Source of the DNA: Bacteroidota bacterium
GTDB taxonomy: Bacteria; Bacteroidota; Bacteroidia; Chitinophagales; Saprospiraceae
Assembly (NCBI GenBank): GCA_963169455.1
Contig: CAUJDW010000007.1
Location: 1 to 64,000 of the forward strand
Direction: 5' to 3'
Length of the DNA stretch: 64,000 nucleotides
Below, piece by piece: positions 14,773 to 24,192 of this stretch. The notes under the pieces were generated by a model that was given only the letters and a program-made list of their open reading frames with translations, did no database searches and had not been told where the DNA came from. Position 1 is the stretch's first letter, and the number at the start of each line of letters is the position of its first letter. Both the position numbers and the translations under genes were made by a program.

Positions 14773-16620
14773 ATGTTATTGAAAAGCCTCCCCTTTCTGG
14801 TGTTCAGCTGGCTGGTGCTGCCTTTGGGCGCGCAGGTCACCCTGGTGGTTGATGCCCTGCCGGCCAACACGCCGGAAGAGGACAGCATTTTCGTAGCCGG
14901 CGCCTTCAACAACTGGCAGCCCGGCGACCCGGCTTTCCGGCTGCAAAGCGACGGCGCGGGGCGTTTCTTCATCACCCTCGAGCCTGACAGCCTGCCGTTC
15001 GAATACAAGCTCACCAGGGGAAACTGGGAGCGGGCTGAAACCAACGCCTTCGGGCAATTCCTGCCCAACCGCCGGTGCGAAAGAAGCCGGGACAGCATCC
15101 ACCTGGAGGTGCTGAACTGGGACGACCTGCCCGTCAACCCCCGCCTGGGCTGGGCGGAGATTACCGTAGAAGACGTTCCCGACAATACGCCGCCCGACGC
15201 TTCCCTCTTTGCGGTAGGCGATTTCAACGAATGGCATCCTGACGACCCCGACTACCGGCTGGAGAAGCAGGAGGACGGGACTTTCAAGGTGCGCATTCCA
15301 CTGATGTCGGACACTACCTATTACAAGTTCTCCCGCGGCAGCTGGCAGACCATCGAAGGGCAGCGCAACGGCCGGGCCAGGGTCAACCGGCAATTGATAC
15401 TTGATGGAGAAAATTCCAGGCGGGTTACCGTCAGGGTCGAGTCGTGGGAAGACCTGGCCGGCAACCCGATCAACTTTTACACTTTCCTGCTTTTGCTGGC
15501 CGCTATTCAGGGGCTGCTGCTGATTCTGGCCATCAACACCCTTCAGGACAACAACCGCGCGGCCAACCGGGTGCTTTCCGCCCTGCTGCTCGTTTTGTCG
15601 ATAGCCCTTGCGGGGCGGGTTTCCACCTATAGCCGGGACATTTTCAACGCGTTCCCCCGCCTGTTGCTGCTGCCCGATTTCATCTACTTTCTGTATGCCC
15701 CTATTTTTCTGCTGTACATCAACCGCCTGCTGCGGCTGCCTTCGCGGGTGAGCTTCGGCATCAGCCGGTGGCATTTCCTGCCCGCCCTTTTGCAGGTGGG
15801 TTTTTACGCGCCGCTGGTCTTTATGCCCAGGGCCGATTTCATTTCCGATGTGGTCAATCAGAACCTGAAGCCGTTTTTCGCCTCGTGGGGCGGCATAGCC
15901 CTGGCCTACAACACGGTTTACTGGTTCGTCTGCCGCCGCGCCATCCGGCAGTACGAGCGCGAATCCGAAGACAGCCATGCCTTGGGGCACAACCTGGAGT
16001 TTCTCCGGGTGGCCATGTGGCTCACCCTGGCCTGCCTGGCCATCTGGGGGGCCACATACCTTATCGGCGGGTTTGGGCTGGCCTTCGGCCTGAACCTGAG
16101 TTCCATCACTGATAAAACCACCGATGCGCTTTGGGTGGCCTTTTCCTTCACCGCCTTCGTCCTCGGATATTACACCATGCGCCAGCCCGAGATATTCAAA
16201 CTGCCCGCAACCGATTCATCACCTGCCGAGCAAAGGCAGGCAGAGCAGGAAAAAGCAGCTTCCATGAACGAGGAGGAGATGGCCGCCATCAAGGAGAAGC
16301 TTGAACAGGCCATGCGGAAGAGCCAACCCTTCCGCAACCCCGGGCTAACCCTCACCGAGCTGGCCGAAACGGTAGGCGCCAGTTCGCATTCTCTTTCCAG
16401 GGTCATCAACGAAGGCTACGGCATGAATTTCAACGATTTCGTCAATTCCCACCGCATCGAAGAATTTAAACGGCTGGTGCAGGACGAAGCCTACCAGAAC
16501 CACACCCTGCTCGCCATTGCCTTTATGGTCGGCTTCAACTCCAAGTCGGCTTTTAACCGCTCCTTCAAAAAGCTGGAAGACTGCACGCCGAGAGAGTACC
16601 TGAAAAGTGCCACTTTATGA
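14773..16620 (+). CDS. Transmembrane AraC-family regulator with two starch-binding-like domains
   Basis: A 615-residue protein. After a signal peptide (1-20) come two tandem domains resembling CBM20/CBM48 glycogen-binding modules, residues 22-120 (VAGAFNNWQPGDP, YKLTRGNWERAE) and 128-232 (VGDFNEWHPDDP, YKFSRGSWQTIEG). About seven membrane helices follow (236-472), then a linker and an AraC-type double helix-turn-helix (about 505-612; LTLTELAETVGASSHSLSRV and IAFMVGFNSKSAFNRSFKK). The layout is a one-protein receptor: outer sugar sensor, seven-helix relay, cytoplasmic DNA-binding domain. The gene ends about 150 bases upstream of an alpha-amylase on the same strand, so alpha-glucan sensing is a reasonable inference. 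Confidence 0.85.
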   Translation: MLLKSLPFLVFSWLVLPLGAQVTLVVDALPANTPEEDSIFVAGAFNNWQPGDPAFRLQSDGAGRFFITLEPDSLPFEYKLTRGNWERAETNAFGQFLPNRRCERSRDSIHLEVLNWDDLPVNPRLGWAEITVEDVPDNTPPDASLFAVGDFNEWHPDDPDYRLEKQEDGTFKVRIPLMSDTTYYKFSRGSWQTIEGQRNGRARVNRQLILDGENSRRVTVRVESWEDLAGNPINFYTFLLLLAAIQGLLLILAINTLQDNNRAANRVLSALLLVLSIALAGRVSTYSRDIFNAFPRLLLLPDFIYFLYAPIFLLYINRLLRLPSRVSFGISRWHFLPALLQVGFYAPLVFMPRADFISDVVNQNLKPFFASWGGIALAYNTVYWFVCRRAIRQYERESEDSHALGHNLEFLRVAMWLTLACLAIWGATYLIGGFGLAFGLNLSSITDKTTDALWVAFSFTAFVLGYYTMRQPEIFKLPATDSSPAEQRQAEQEKAASMNEEEMAAIKEKLEQAMRKSQPFRNPGLTLTELAETVGASSHSLSRVINEGYGMNFNDFVNSHRIEEFKRLVQDEAYQNHTLLAIAFMVGFNSKSAFNRSFKKLEDCTPREYLKSATL

Positions 16621-16766
16621 TTTGCGGCTTCCATCCGGCGAAAAACAGGGCTCAGATTATAATCCGCCGCGACAGGAGCACGCATTTGGCGTAAAATTGC
16701 CGCATGTTTTTTCGATAAACTTTCCGATCCGATTTCCGAGACTAGAAAACAAAAACTTTGCGAGCA

Positions 16767-18194
16767 ATGATCCGTTTTACGCCCTATCTTCTCCTCCTTG
16801 TCCTGGCGCTCTTTTCCTGCAAGCAGGACGAGCTGCAAAGCGCACTCAACGAAGAGCGCGATCTGAACATCGTTCACGTCACCCATCATGACGGTTCCCC
16901 ATTCAGCACCGAAACGGCCGGAGACGCCGTCAGCCCCCGCACTTTCAACAGCGGCCCCGGCGGCGGGGTCATGATGCAGGCTTTCTACTGGGACCCGCCC
17001 GCAGGCGGCGTATGGTGGGAAACCATCGCCGGCAAGCTCGAGAGTTGGTCGAGCGCCGGCATAGAATCGGTGTGGCTGCCGCCTGCCTCCAAAGCCCAGA
17101 GCGGCGCCAACTCCATGGGGTATGATCCCACCGATTATTTCGACCTCGGCGAATACAACCAGAACGGGACGGTGGAAACCCGCTTCGGGTCGAAGGCCGA
17201 ACTCACCAGCCTGATCAGTGAAGCGCATGCCCAGAACATGAAGGTGTACGCCGACATCGTGCTCAACCATAACAGCGGCGGGCAGCTGGAATACAACCAG
17301 TACACGAACGATTCTACCTGGACGGACTTCAGCCAGGTAGCTTCCGGGAAGTTCCTCCGCTCCCAGCACGATTTCCACGCCAACTGGGTGCATGGGAACG
17401 ACGACGGCTATTTCGGCGGCTTTCCGGACCTGTGCCACGACGTGCCCTATGTGCAGGACTGGCTCTGGAAAAGAACCGACGGCGTGGGCAAATACTACAA
17501 GAACACCATCGGCTTCGATGGCTGGCGCTTCGATTATGTCAAGGGCTTTGCCCCCTGGGTAGTGCGCGAGTGGAACAGCCACGTCGGCGGCTGGTCTGTA
17601 GGGGAGCTGTGGGACGCCAATGTGGACTACCTGAACTGGTGGGCAAACGAGGCCAACAGCAGCGTGTTCGACTTCGCCTGCTACTACAAAATGAACGACG
17701 CCTTCGACGGAAACAACCTCGCCGTCCTTTACGACGACATGATGTGGAAGCGCAACCCCTTCAAAGCGGTGACATTCGTAGCCAACCACGATACGGACGA
17801 AATCTGGAACAAGATGCTGGCCTACGCTTACATCCTCACCCACGAAGGTTATCCCACTATCTTCTACCGCGACTACGAAGAGTGGCTGAACAAGGAAAGG
17901 CTGAACAACCTCATCTGGATCCACAACAACAAGGCCACCGGCACCACCTCCATCCTGTACGCCGACAACGACGAGTACGTGGCGAGGCGGAACGGCTACA
18001 ACGGCCCGGGGCTGATCGTTTACCTGAACAACTCCAACAACTGGCAGCAAAGGTGGGTGCCTACCAACTGGTATAACACCCAGATCAAAGACTTCACCGG
18101 GCACTCCAACTGGTATCCCACCACCCAGGGCGGCGGCTGGGTTGAAATCCAGTGCCCGCCGAAGAGCTACACCATCTGGTCGCCCAACATCTGA
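16767..18194 (+). CDS. GH13 alpha-amylase lipoprotein
   Basis: A 475-residue glycoside hydrolase 13 protein with a lipoprotein signal (lipobox LFSC, Cys18). The four GH13 regions are present: YADIVLNH (161-168), GWRFDYVKGF with nucleophile Asp256, WSVGELWD with acid/base Glu280, and FVANHDTD with Asp342. The compact size and C-terminal beta-domain (ending PPKSYTIWSPNI) resemble the short liquefying/GH13_7-like amylases. It should be anchored in the envelope and cut starch or glycogen to maltodextrins. The ATG at 16767 was preferred to a TTG three codons upstream. It follows the starch-sensor regulator by about 150 bases and is followed by a strong terminator. Confidence 0.92.
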   Translation: MIRFTPYLLLLVLALFSCKQDELQSALNEERDLNIVHVTHHDGSPFSTETAGDAVSPRTFNSGPGGGVMMQAFYWDPPAGGVWWETIAGKLESWSSAGIESVWLPPASKAQSGANSMGYDPTDYFDLGEYNQNGTVETRFGSKAELTSLISEAHAQNMKVYADIVLNHNSGGQLEYNQYTNDSTWTDFSQVASGKFLRSQHDFHANWVHGNDDGYFGGFPDLCHDVPYVQDWLWKRTDGVGKYYKNTIGFDGWRFDYVKGFAPWVVREWNSHVGGWSVGELWDANVDYLNWWANEANSSVFDFACYYKMNDAFDGNNLAVLYDDMMWKRNPFKAVTFVANHDTDEIWNKMLAYAYILTHEGYPTIFYRDYEEWLNKERLNNLIWIHNNKATGTTSILYADNDEYVARRNGYNGPGLIVYLNNSNNWQQRWVPTNWYNTQIKDFTGHSNWYPTTQGGGWVEIQCPPKSYTIWSPNI

Positions 18195-18291
18195 GCGCTC
18201 AAAAAACCAGAGCCCAAACGCGCAGGGCCGGAAGAAAAAATCCATGCCCATGCTCCTGAATACGGATAATATTGTTTGAATGATAGGTAAG

Positions 18292-18327
18292 TGCCGGCCC
18301 GCTCCATTGCAGGGCCGGCATTTTTTT
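18292..18327 (+). terminator. Intrinsic terminator of the alpha-amylase gene
   Basis: TGCCGGCCC (18292-18300) pairs with GGGCCGGCA (18312-18320) across an 11-base loop, followed by seven T residues (18321-18327). The T-run overlaps the stop codon of the convergent RlmK-like gene. Confidence 0.9.
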
Positions 18328-19276
18328 ATGCCGGTTGCCGGGCAATTTCCCAGCAATAGTGGATGCGTTCGTTCCTGAAGTCCGGCGGGATGGTCAGGCG
18401 GGTGATATCGCGGATGAGGGTGCTGTGTATCTTTTCCGCTTCCAGCCTGAAGCGCCGGTAGTTGGTGGAGAAGAAAAGCAGCCCGCCGGCATTCAGCCGT
18501 TTCAGGCAGCCGTTGATCAGTTCCGGGTGGTCGCGCTGGGTGTCGAGGATGTCCTGCATGCGGCTGGAGTTGGAGAAGGTAGGCGGGTCGAGGACGATGA
18601 TGTCGAACTTCTCTTTGCCGGGGCCCAGGAGCCATTCCTTCACATCGGCGCGGACGAAGCTGTGCTGCGGCCCGGCGAAGCCGTTGAGCGCCATATTGCG
18701 TTTCGCCCATTCCAGGTAGGTATTGGACAGGTCGATGGTGGTGGTTGCTGCCGCTCCGCCGGCAGCGGCGTACACGGAAAACGAACCCGTGTAGGCGAAG
18801 AGGTTGAGCACCCGTTTGCCACCGGCCCGCTCCCGCACCATCTGCCGGGTGATGCGGTGGTCGAGGAAAAGCCCCGTGTCGAGGTAATCGCTGAGGTTGA
18901 CGGCAAACTGCAGCCCGTTTTCCATAACCACGGCTTCCTTTTGCTGATCGCCATACTTTTCATACTGCTGGATGCCTTTCTGCTGCTCCCGCATTTTGAA
19001 GTAGATATTCTCCGCCGGGATGGCCAGCACTTCCTGCATCACCAGACGGCAGCCGGCGCGCCAGATGCGGTGTTCTTCTTCCGTAAGGGGATGCCGGCGC
19101 CGGTACTCCGCCACGTGCAGGTACTGCTCATAGCGGTCGATGGCGAGCGGAAACTCCGGGATGTCGCCGTCGTAGATGCGGTAACAGCTGATCCCCTGCC
19201 GGCGGGCCCATTTGTCAAAATGCCGGGCCATTTTGCGCAGGCGGTTGGAAAACATATTGAAATCAGGTAGAGGCAT
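18326..19276 (-). CDS. 23S rRNA methyltransferase, RlmK-like
   Basis: A 316-residue class I SAM-dependent methyltransferase. It matches the C-terminal half (RlmK) of the E. coli fusion protein RlmKL, which makes m7G2069 in 23S rRNA. Visible parts are the N-terminal FSNRLRKMARHFDKWARR and CYRIYDGDIPEFPLAIDRY, the SAM site LNLFAYTGSFSVYAAAGG, and the catalytic-type DPPTFSNS. In Bacteroidota the K part commonly stands alone, as here. It is transcribed toward the amylase terminator, with no operon partner. Confidence 0.87.
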   Translation of the reverse strand: MPLPDFNMFSNRLRKMARHFDKWARRQGISCYRIYDGDIPEFPLAIDRYEQYLHVAEYRRRHPLTEEEHRIWRAGCRLVMQEVLAIPAENIYFKMREQQKGIQQYEKYGDQQKEAVVMENGLQFAVNLSDYLDTGLFLDHRITRQMVRERAGGKRVLNLFAYTGSFSVYAAAGGAAATTTIDLSNTYLEWAKRNMALNGFAGPQHSFVRADVKEWLLGPGKEKFDIIVLDPPTFSNSSRMQDILDTQRDHPELINGCLKRLNAGGLLFFSTNYRRFRLEAEKIHSTLIRDITRLTIPPDFRNERIHYCWEIARQPA

Positions 19277-19412
19277 GTTACAGGTTTTTACCCGCCTCCG
19301 CAGGCCGCGGCCGCTTTGGCGGGGGAAGGCCCGGCCTGGCTAGCGAGGACGGGCGGGGCCGTGAGTTCAGGGTTCTCACAAGGTCGGAAGGTCATAAGGC
19401 CACCCCTCACCC

Positions 19413-20102
19413 TCATTCTTCCAGCCCGCGGGTCATTTCATCCAGTTCTCTGCGCAGGCTGAGGGCGTTTTCCAGGGAGGTGCTGCTGCCGAGTTGGAGG
19501 GACAGTTGGTCGATGGTGTCCAGATAGAGGGTTTCGACCTCCACATCCGAGCGCAGTTCTTCGAGGCTGGCCAGGTCGTCGTAGCGGGCTTCCTTGAGGC
19601 GTTTGAGTTCTTCCCCTTTGGCGTTGATGGCCTGGGAGAGCTGGAGGTTGCGCAACATGTTCTCCAGTTTCCGGGTGGCGGCTTCGAAAAAAGAGATTTT
19701 GGCCTGGCGGAGTTCCAGTTCCGCTTTGAACTCCCGGATCAGGCGGAGTGCTTCCTCCTTCTTTTGCGGGGACAGCCCGCCCGGGGTATCCACATGCTTG
19801 CGCAATTCATCGATGCTTTCGTGGATGCGGGCCATTTCGAGTTTGTTTTTGGCGATCTCGTCATTACAGAAATCTATTTTGGCCTGCACCCTGCCTTCCG
19901 TGGTATTTTCCAGGCGCTTTTTCCGCCGGCTCTGGTCGAAGATCTGCCATACCAGAAAGACGGCTATGCCTGCCGCGGCCAGCGCGAGCCCTGCCATGAC
20001 GAACCAGCGCAACATAGGCAGGAAGCGCAAAACGATGAGCACTCCCGCCATCAGGAGGAACAATAAGATAATTTGCCGGGTAGTGCGATCCTGTTCGTTC
20101 AT
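19413..20102 (-). CDS. Membrane-anchored coiled-coil protein of unknown function
   Basis: A 229-residue protein with two adjacent N-terminal helices (about residues 10-27 and 31-52: IILLFLLMAGVLIVLRFL and WFVMAGLALAAAGIAVFLVW), followed by a long charged coiled-coil region to the C-terminus. No enzyme motif is visible. The ATG at 20102 was chosen; an in-frame ATG at 20138 (adding MLKFDRTDLEKF) is equally possible. Convergent or divergent neighbours give no functional hint. It resembles PspA-like or scaffold proteins only in general composition. Confidence 0.6.
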   Translation of the reverse strand: MNEQDRTTRQIILLFLLMAGVLIVLRFLPMLRWFVMAGLALAAAGIAVFLVWQIFDQSRRKKRLENTTEGRVQAKIDFCNDEIAKNKLEMARIHESIDELRKHVDTPGGLSPQKKEEALRLIREFKAELELRQAKISFFEAATRKLENMLRNLQLSQAINAKGEELKRLKEARYDDLASLEELRSDVEVETLYLDTIDQLSLQLGSSTSLENALSLRRELDEMTRGLEE

Positions 20103-20304
20103 GAATTTTTCCAAATCGGTGCGGTCAAATTTAAGCATTCCGGACCATAGAGCGGCAAGCTTTTCCGTTTTTCCGCATCCGCCCGGCGGCGGCAGTTGTC
20201 CAAATAAAATAAAAAAAATCGCAACCAAATAAACCCTTTCCCGTATCCTGTGTTTAGTCAGAAGTTTTAGAATCGCTAATGTTTTTTGTTTGTTTATAGT
20301 TCTC

Positions 20305-20336
20305 GGTACTCCTGCTTTGGGAGTACCTTTTTTTTT
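20305..20336 (+). terminator. Orphan intrinsic terminator upstream of the DUF4956 operon
   Basis: GGTACTCC (20305-20312) pairs with GGAGTACC (20320-20327), followed by nine T residues. No plus-strand gene lies within 2 kb upstream: the nearest coding region is on the minus strand and starts at 20102. The terminator may end a small RNA made from 20103-20304, or attenuate transcription into the operon, although a promoter for the operon lies downstream of it at 20349-20384. Confidence 0.75.
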
Positions 20337-20348
20337 GTCCCCGCCAGG

Positions 20349-20384
20349 TTTGTTTCAGTAAGCCATCCTAGTTGACTATCTTTG
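20349..20384 (+). promoter_or_regulatory. Promoter of the DUF4956-CotH-CYTH operon
   Basis: TATCTTTG at 20377-20384 fits the -7 consensus TAnnTTTG; TTTG at 20349-20352 is a -33 candidate with a longer than usual spacing of 24. Transcription would start near 20391, about 19 bases before the ATG at 20410. Confidence 0.5.
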
Positions 20385-20409
20385 TGGGCTATCAACCAAG
20401 CGGTGTTTC

Positions 20410-21099
20410 ATGAATATTCTGCAACAATTACAGGAACGGTACATACTCGAATTCTCCAACAACGTCCCATTCGGGGAATTTCTGTTCAACATCCTTACCG
20501 TTGCGGTGCTGGTCAGCCTGCTGCGCTTGTATTATATCCGCTTTGGCTCCGCGGCCTCCAACCGCCGCCGGTTCGCCAACAATTTCCTTCCGCTGGCTTT
20601 GGGCACCTTGCTGATCATCATCATCGTCAAGTCTTCGATTGCCCTTTCGCTCGGGCTGGTCGGCGCACTGTCCATCGTGCGGTACCGGGCGGCGATCAAG
20701 GACCCGGAAGAATTGACCTTTTTGTTCCTAGCCATAGGGTTGGGGCTTGCCGGCGGCGCCAATCAACCTATTCTGGCCATCGTGGCATTCGCGCTCATCA
20801 TGGCGCTGCTTTTTTTGCACAAAACCCTTACCGGCAGAGGCATTGCCCGGCAGGAAGGCAAAATGTTCATCAACATCACTACGGACCAGGAGGATTTGGA
20901 AGCCATTGCCGCCATCCTTGCCAAACACCTTACCTTTGTGGAACTCAAGCGGCTGGACACGCTGGAAAAAGGGCTGGACTTGTCTTTTCTCTGCCGGGCG
21001 GATTCTCTGGAAGCCCTGAGCCGCCTGCGGGGCGAGTTAAGCCAACTATCAGCGGCGACCCGGCTTTCCATTGTCGACCAGCCGGAGCTTTTTGTTTAG
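20410..21099 (+). CDS. DUF4956 family membrane protein
   Basis: A 229-residue protein with about four helices in its first 135 residues and a cytoplasmic alpha/beta C-terminal domain of about 85 residues. The conserved segment after helix 2, SLGLVGALSIVRYRAAIKDP, and the helix IGLGLAGGANQPILA are the DUF4956 signature. Members are often encoded with CotH-kinase and VTC/CYTH (polyphosphate polymerase-like) proteins, and both follow here on the same strand. The GxxSIVRxR segment within the membrane region is also reminiscent of MgtC-type proteins. A role as membrane partner of the next two proteins is inferred. Confidence 0.85.
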   Translation: MNILQQLQERYILEFSNNVPFGEFLFNILTVAVLVSLLRLYYIRFGSAASNRRRFANNFLPLALGTLLIIIIVKSSIALSLGLVGALSIVRYRAAIKDPEELTFLFLAIGLGLAGGANQPILAIVAFALIMALLFLHKTLTGRGIARQEGKMFINITTDQEDLEAIAAILAKHLTFVELKRLDTLEKGLDLSFLCRADSLEALSRLRGELSQLSAATRLSIVDQPELFV

Positions 21100-21147
21100 G
21101 CCCGATTTAAAGCGGGGCATAGAAAGAAGGAAAAAACAACACATACC

Positions 21148-24100
21148 GTGATCATCAAGGACCTATCGGGAGTCAGGCGGAGGAAGGCCAGGGTGCTTTG
21201 GAGCACGGTACTGGCGGCTCTGGCCGTCGGGTTTATGGCTTATGTATTATGGCCCTCCGGCAAAAGCTACCAGAGCCCGCCGGTGGGCGGCGCCTATTGC
21301 AGTTTAGAGAAAGTTAAAGGTGGCAGGCTGTACGAAGGCAAAATCGATTTTGGCGGCGCAGAGCTCCGCTCCGATGCCCATGCCCGCAGCGGGCGCTATT
21401 CCTGCCGCCTGCCCGCCGCAGGCGAAGCGCAATACGGTTTCTCCTACAGCCAGGAGCGGCCCGAGCCAGGCGTGGCCTACAAAGCCTCGGTCTGGAGGAA
21501 AAAGGAACTTTACAATTCAGGGATTTTGGCTGTAAAGCTCGCCGGGGAAGCAGAGCAGTATTACCAGGAAAACACGCCCTGCGAATCTGACGACAGAGGC
21601 TGGGAGAAGCTCGAGATACGCTTTTATATTCCATACGGTAAAAAAACCAGCAGCTTCAGCGTTTACGTCTATTCCGAAGGGCATACCGAGGTATTCTTTG
21701 ACGACCTGCTTGTCGAGCCCCTGCCCGGCGGCGCGGAAGCCTTCAGGCCTGAAGTCCTGCAGATATACCTGAAGAAAGAAAGCCTGCAGGCATTAAAAAG
21801 CAAGCGGGAGGAAGCCCTGCGCACCGGAATCCTGGAATCTGATGACAGCGGCTGGGTGGAAGCCAGCCTGGAAGGAGAAGGCTCCGGCCTGATGACGGCG
21901 GAAATACGCCTCAAAGGCGACTGGCTGGACCATTTGCAGGGGCAGAAATGGTCGTTCCGCGTCAAATTGAGCGACGGCAATTCCTGGCGGCAGCTACGGG
22001 TTTTTTCGCTGCACACCCCGGCCACCCGCTACTTCCTGCATGAATGGCTGCTGCACCAGTTGTGGGAACGCGAAGATGTGCTGACTACCCGATATGACTT
22101 TGTGGAAGTGCGGCTCAACGGCGAGTCGCTCGGCTTGTATGCTTATGAGGAGCATTTTGAAAAACAACTGCCCGAATCCCGCCGCCGGCGCGAGGGCCCT
22201 ATCATGAAGTTCTCTGAAGACGGCTACTGGCAGGCCATCAAACGGCAGCTTGCGCAATACGGCTACCTGCACCCTCATGCCGCGCATGCCCCGATGCAAT
22301 GGGAAAATGCCAGTGTGGAAGCTTTCCAGGAAACGCGCTGGCTCGAAGGCCCCGCCATGGCCCGTCAATACGAACAGGCGCGCCTGCTTATGGAACAATA
22401 CCGCCAGGGCTCTGCGAGCCCCGGAGAGATATTCGACCTGGAGCGCCTGGCGCGTTACTACGCGCTTTGCGACATCACCAGGGGTTACCATGGAATTGCC
22501 TGGCACAACCAGCGTTTTTTCTACAACCCAATCACCGGCAGGCTGGAGCCCATCGGCTTCGACGGCTATGGAGGCCCGCCGGAGCCGCGCTACGCCATTC
22601 TCGGCGAAGGCGCGCTCAACCCTGCTTCCCTGCTTGCGGAGAATATATTCTCGGCCCTGTTCATGGATCGGGATTTTGCAGCAACCTATATACGCGAACT
22701 GAAACGTTTGAGTTCCCGCGATTATCTGGCGCCCGCTCTTGACAGCCTGTACCCGGGCTGGGCGGCCCGCCTGGCGTATCTGCAGATGGAGTTTCCTGCT
22801 TACGCCCCCCACATGGAGGAATGGCTGGCCGAGGGCAGTTATGTGCAGTCGCTCATCCTTCCCTACGAAGGGAGCCAGAGCCTTTTAGCATATACGCAAA
22901 TGGAAGTAGCCGGACAGTTGAGGCTGCAGTTGCGCAACCGCCACAACCTGCCGCTGGAAATTGCCGGTTATGGCGCCGGCCGGAAAAAAATGGATCAAGC
23001 CCTGGCCGAACCGCCTGTTCTGCCCGCACCGCTCAACCGCAAATTCATGTCCCGCATGCAGCGCGACTCCCTCATCCGCGATTTCAATCGCGTGCGATTT
23101 CTGGGCCAGGAGGTGCTGCAGGACCAGTCCGCGCCACAATACCATCAACTGAGCATACCCGGCAATGCCCGCTTTCTCTTCTTCCGCACCCTGGGCGCCG
23201 ACAGTTTGTTTGTTGCGCCTATACTCCCTTATGCAGCGCCGGAAGGGCGCACCGATATGCAAAAGATGCTGGCCAAAGCGGCTATCCGGGAGCGCGGGCC
23301 TTACCGGCTGGAAGGAAAGCGAATTATCTTCCCGGAGGGAAAAAACCAGGTGTATGAGGATATAATACTGCCGGCTGGTTACGATGTCGTATTCGAAGCC
23401 GGAGCAGAGCTCGGCTTGCACCGCAAAGCCCGTTTCGTCTCTTTTTCCCCCGTACAGGCATTTGGAGAAGCCGAAAAACCCGTAAAAATATTCTCCGATG
23501 ACGCCAGCGGAAGCTTTACCGTCATGCAGGCCGGCGCCTGGTCCAACCTGAGCAATGTCTGGTTCGAAGGCCTGAATACAATCCGTTCGGGAGGCTGGGA
23601 GTTGTCCGGCGCGGTGAATTTCTACGAAGCTGATGTGCGCTTTTACCGCTGCGCCTTCCGCAACAATCATTGCGAAGACGCCCTGAACGTCATCCATTCG
23701 GAATTCGAGCTGCGCTCCTGCCTGTTCAGTGATACGCCATTCGACGCTTTCGATGCCGATTTTTCCAAAGGCATTGTCGAAAATTGCCAGTTCCTGCGGA
23801 CAGGCAAAGATGGAATGGAGTTTTCGGGCAGCATCGCCAATATCAAAAACTGCCTGATGGAAAGCAACGGTGACAAGGCGCTGAACGTTGGGGAAGAAAG
23901 TGACGCCGTCATTTTCGATTCCACCATAAAAGGCGCACAGATAGCTCTGGCCAGCAGAGACTATTCGACGCTCTTTGTCCGCGGCGTAAATCTGAAGGAT
24001 TGCCAGCAAGGATTCGTCGCTTTCCAGAACAAAGCCGAGTTTGGCCCGGCTAAAATTATCGTGGAGTCTTTTGAAGCGGAAAATGTCCGGAGGCTGTATT

Positions 24101-24150
24101 ACGTCGCTTCCGGGAGCGTATTGCAGCTTAAAGAAAAAATTGTGCAGTAA
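21148..24150 (+). CDS. CotH-kinase protein with C-terminal parallel beta-helix
   Basis: A 1000-residue protein starting at GTG 21148, with a membrane anchor near residues 18-32 (VLAALAVGFMAYVLW). After a lectin-like region (about 50-190) comes a CotH-type atypical kinase domain (about 205-560): RLKGDWLDHLQGQKWSFRV, VRLNGESLGLYAYEEH, and the metal/ATP region around DITRGYHGIAWHNQRFFYN followed by EPIGFDGYGG. The last 260 residues form right-handed beta-helix coils rich in FxxCxFxxN-type turns. CotH kinases phosphorylate spore-coat or surface proteins and are related to Fam20C/HipA-like kinases. It sits 48 bases after the DUF4956 gene and 42 before the CYTH gene. The beta-helix fusion suggests substrate or polysaccharide binding outside the cell. 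Confidence 0.85.
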   Translation: MIIKDLSGVRRRKARVLWSTVLAALAVGFMAYVLWPSGKSYQSPPVGGAYCSLEKVKGGRLYEGKIDFGGAELRSDAHARSGRYSCRLPAAGEAQYGFSYSQERPEPGVAYKASVWRKKELYNSGILAVKLAGEAEQYYQENTPCESDDRGWEKLEIRFYIPYGKKTSSFSVYVYSEGHTEVFFDDLLVEPLPGGAEAFRPEVLQIYLKKESLQALKSKREEALRTGILESDDSGWVEASLEGEGSGLMTAEIRLKGDWLDHLQGQKWSFRVKLSDGNSWRQLRVFSLHTPATRYFLHEWLLHQLWEREDVLTTRYDFVEVRLNGESLGLYAYEEHFEKQLPESRRRREGPIMKFSEDGYWQAIKRQLAQYGYLHPHAAHAPMQWENASVEAFQETRWLEGPAMARQYEQARLLMEQYRQGSASPGEIFDLERLARYYALCDITRGYHGIAWHNQRFFYNPITGRLEPIGFDGYGGPPEPRYAILGEGALNPASLLAENIFSALFMDRDFAATYIRELKRLSSRDYLAPALDSLYPGWAARLAYLQMEFPAYAPHMEEWLAEGSYVQSLILPYEGSQSLLAYTQMEVAGQLRLQLRNRHNLPLEIAGYGAGRKKMDQALAEPPVLPAPLNRKFMSRMQRDSLIRDFNRVRFLGQEVLQDQSAPQYHQLSIPGNARFLFFRTLGADSLFVAPILPYAAPEGRTDMQKMLAKAAIRERGPYRLEGKRIIFPEGKNQVYEDIILPAGYDVVFEAGAELGLHRKARFVSFSPVQAFGEAEKPVKIFSDDASGSFTVMQAGAWSNLSNVWFEGLNTIRSGGWELSGAVNFYEADVRFYRCAFRNNHCEDALNVIHSEFELRSCLFSDTPFDAFDADFSKGIVENCQFLRTGKDGMEFSGSIANIKNCLMESNGDKALNVGEESDAVIFDSTIKGAQIALASRDYSTLFVRGVNLKDCQQGFVAFQNKAEFGPAKIIVESFEAENVRRLYYVASGSVLQLKEKIVQ

Positions 24151-24192
24151 GGCAGTTCCGGCCTTGTTTTCCCATCCTTAAAAAGAAAGAAA

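Noticed and set aside
16491-18710. Minus-strand frame of over 700 codons opposite the amylase
   Set aside because: It covers the amylase and parts of two other genes in antisense and has no recognisable motif.
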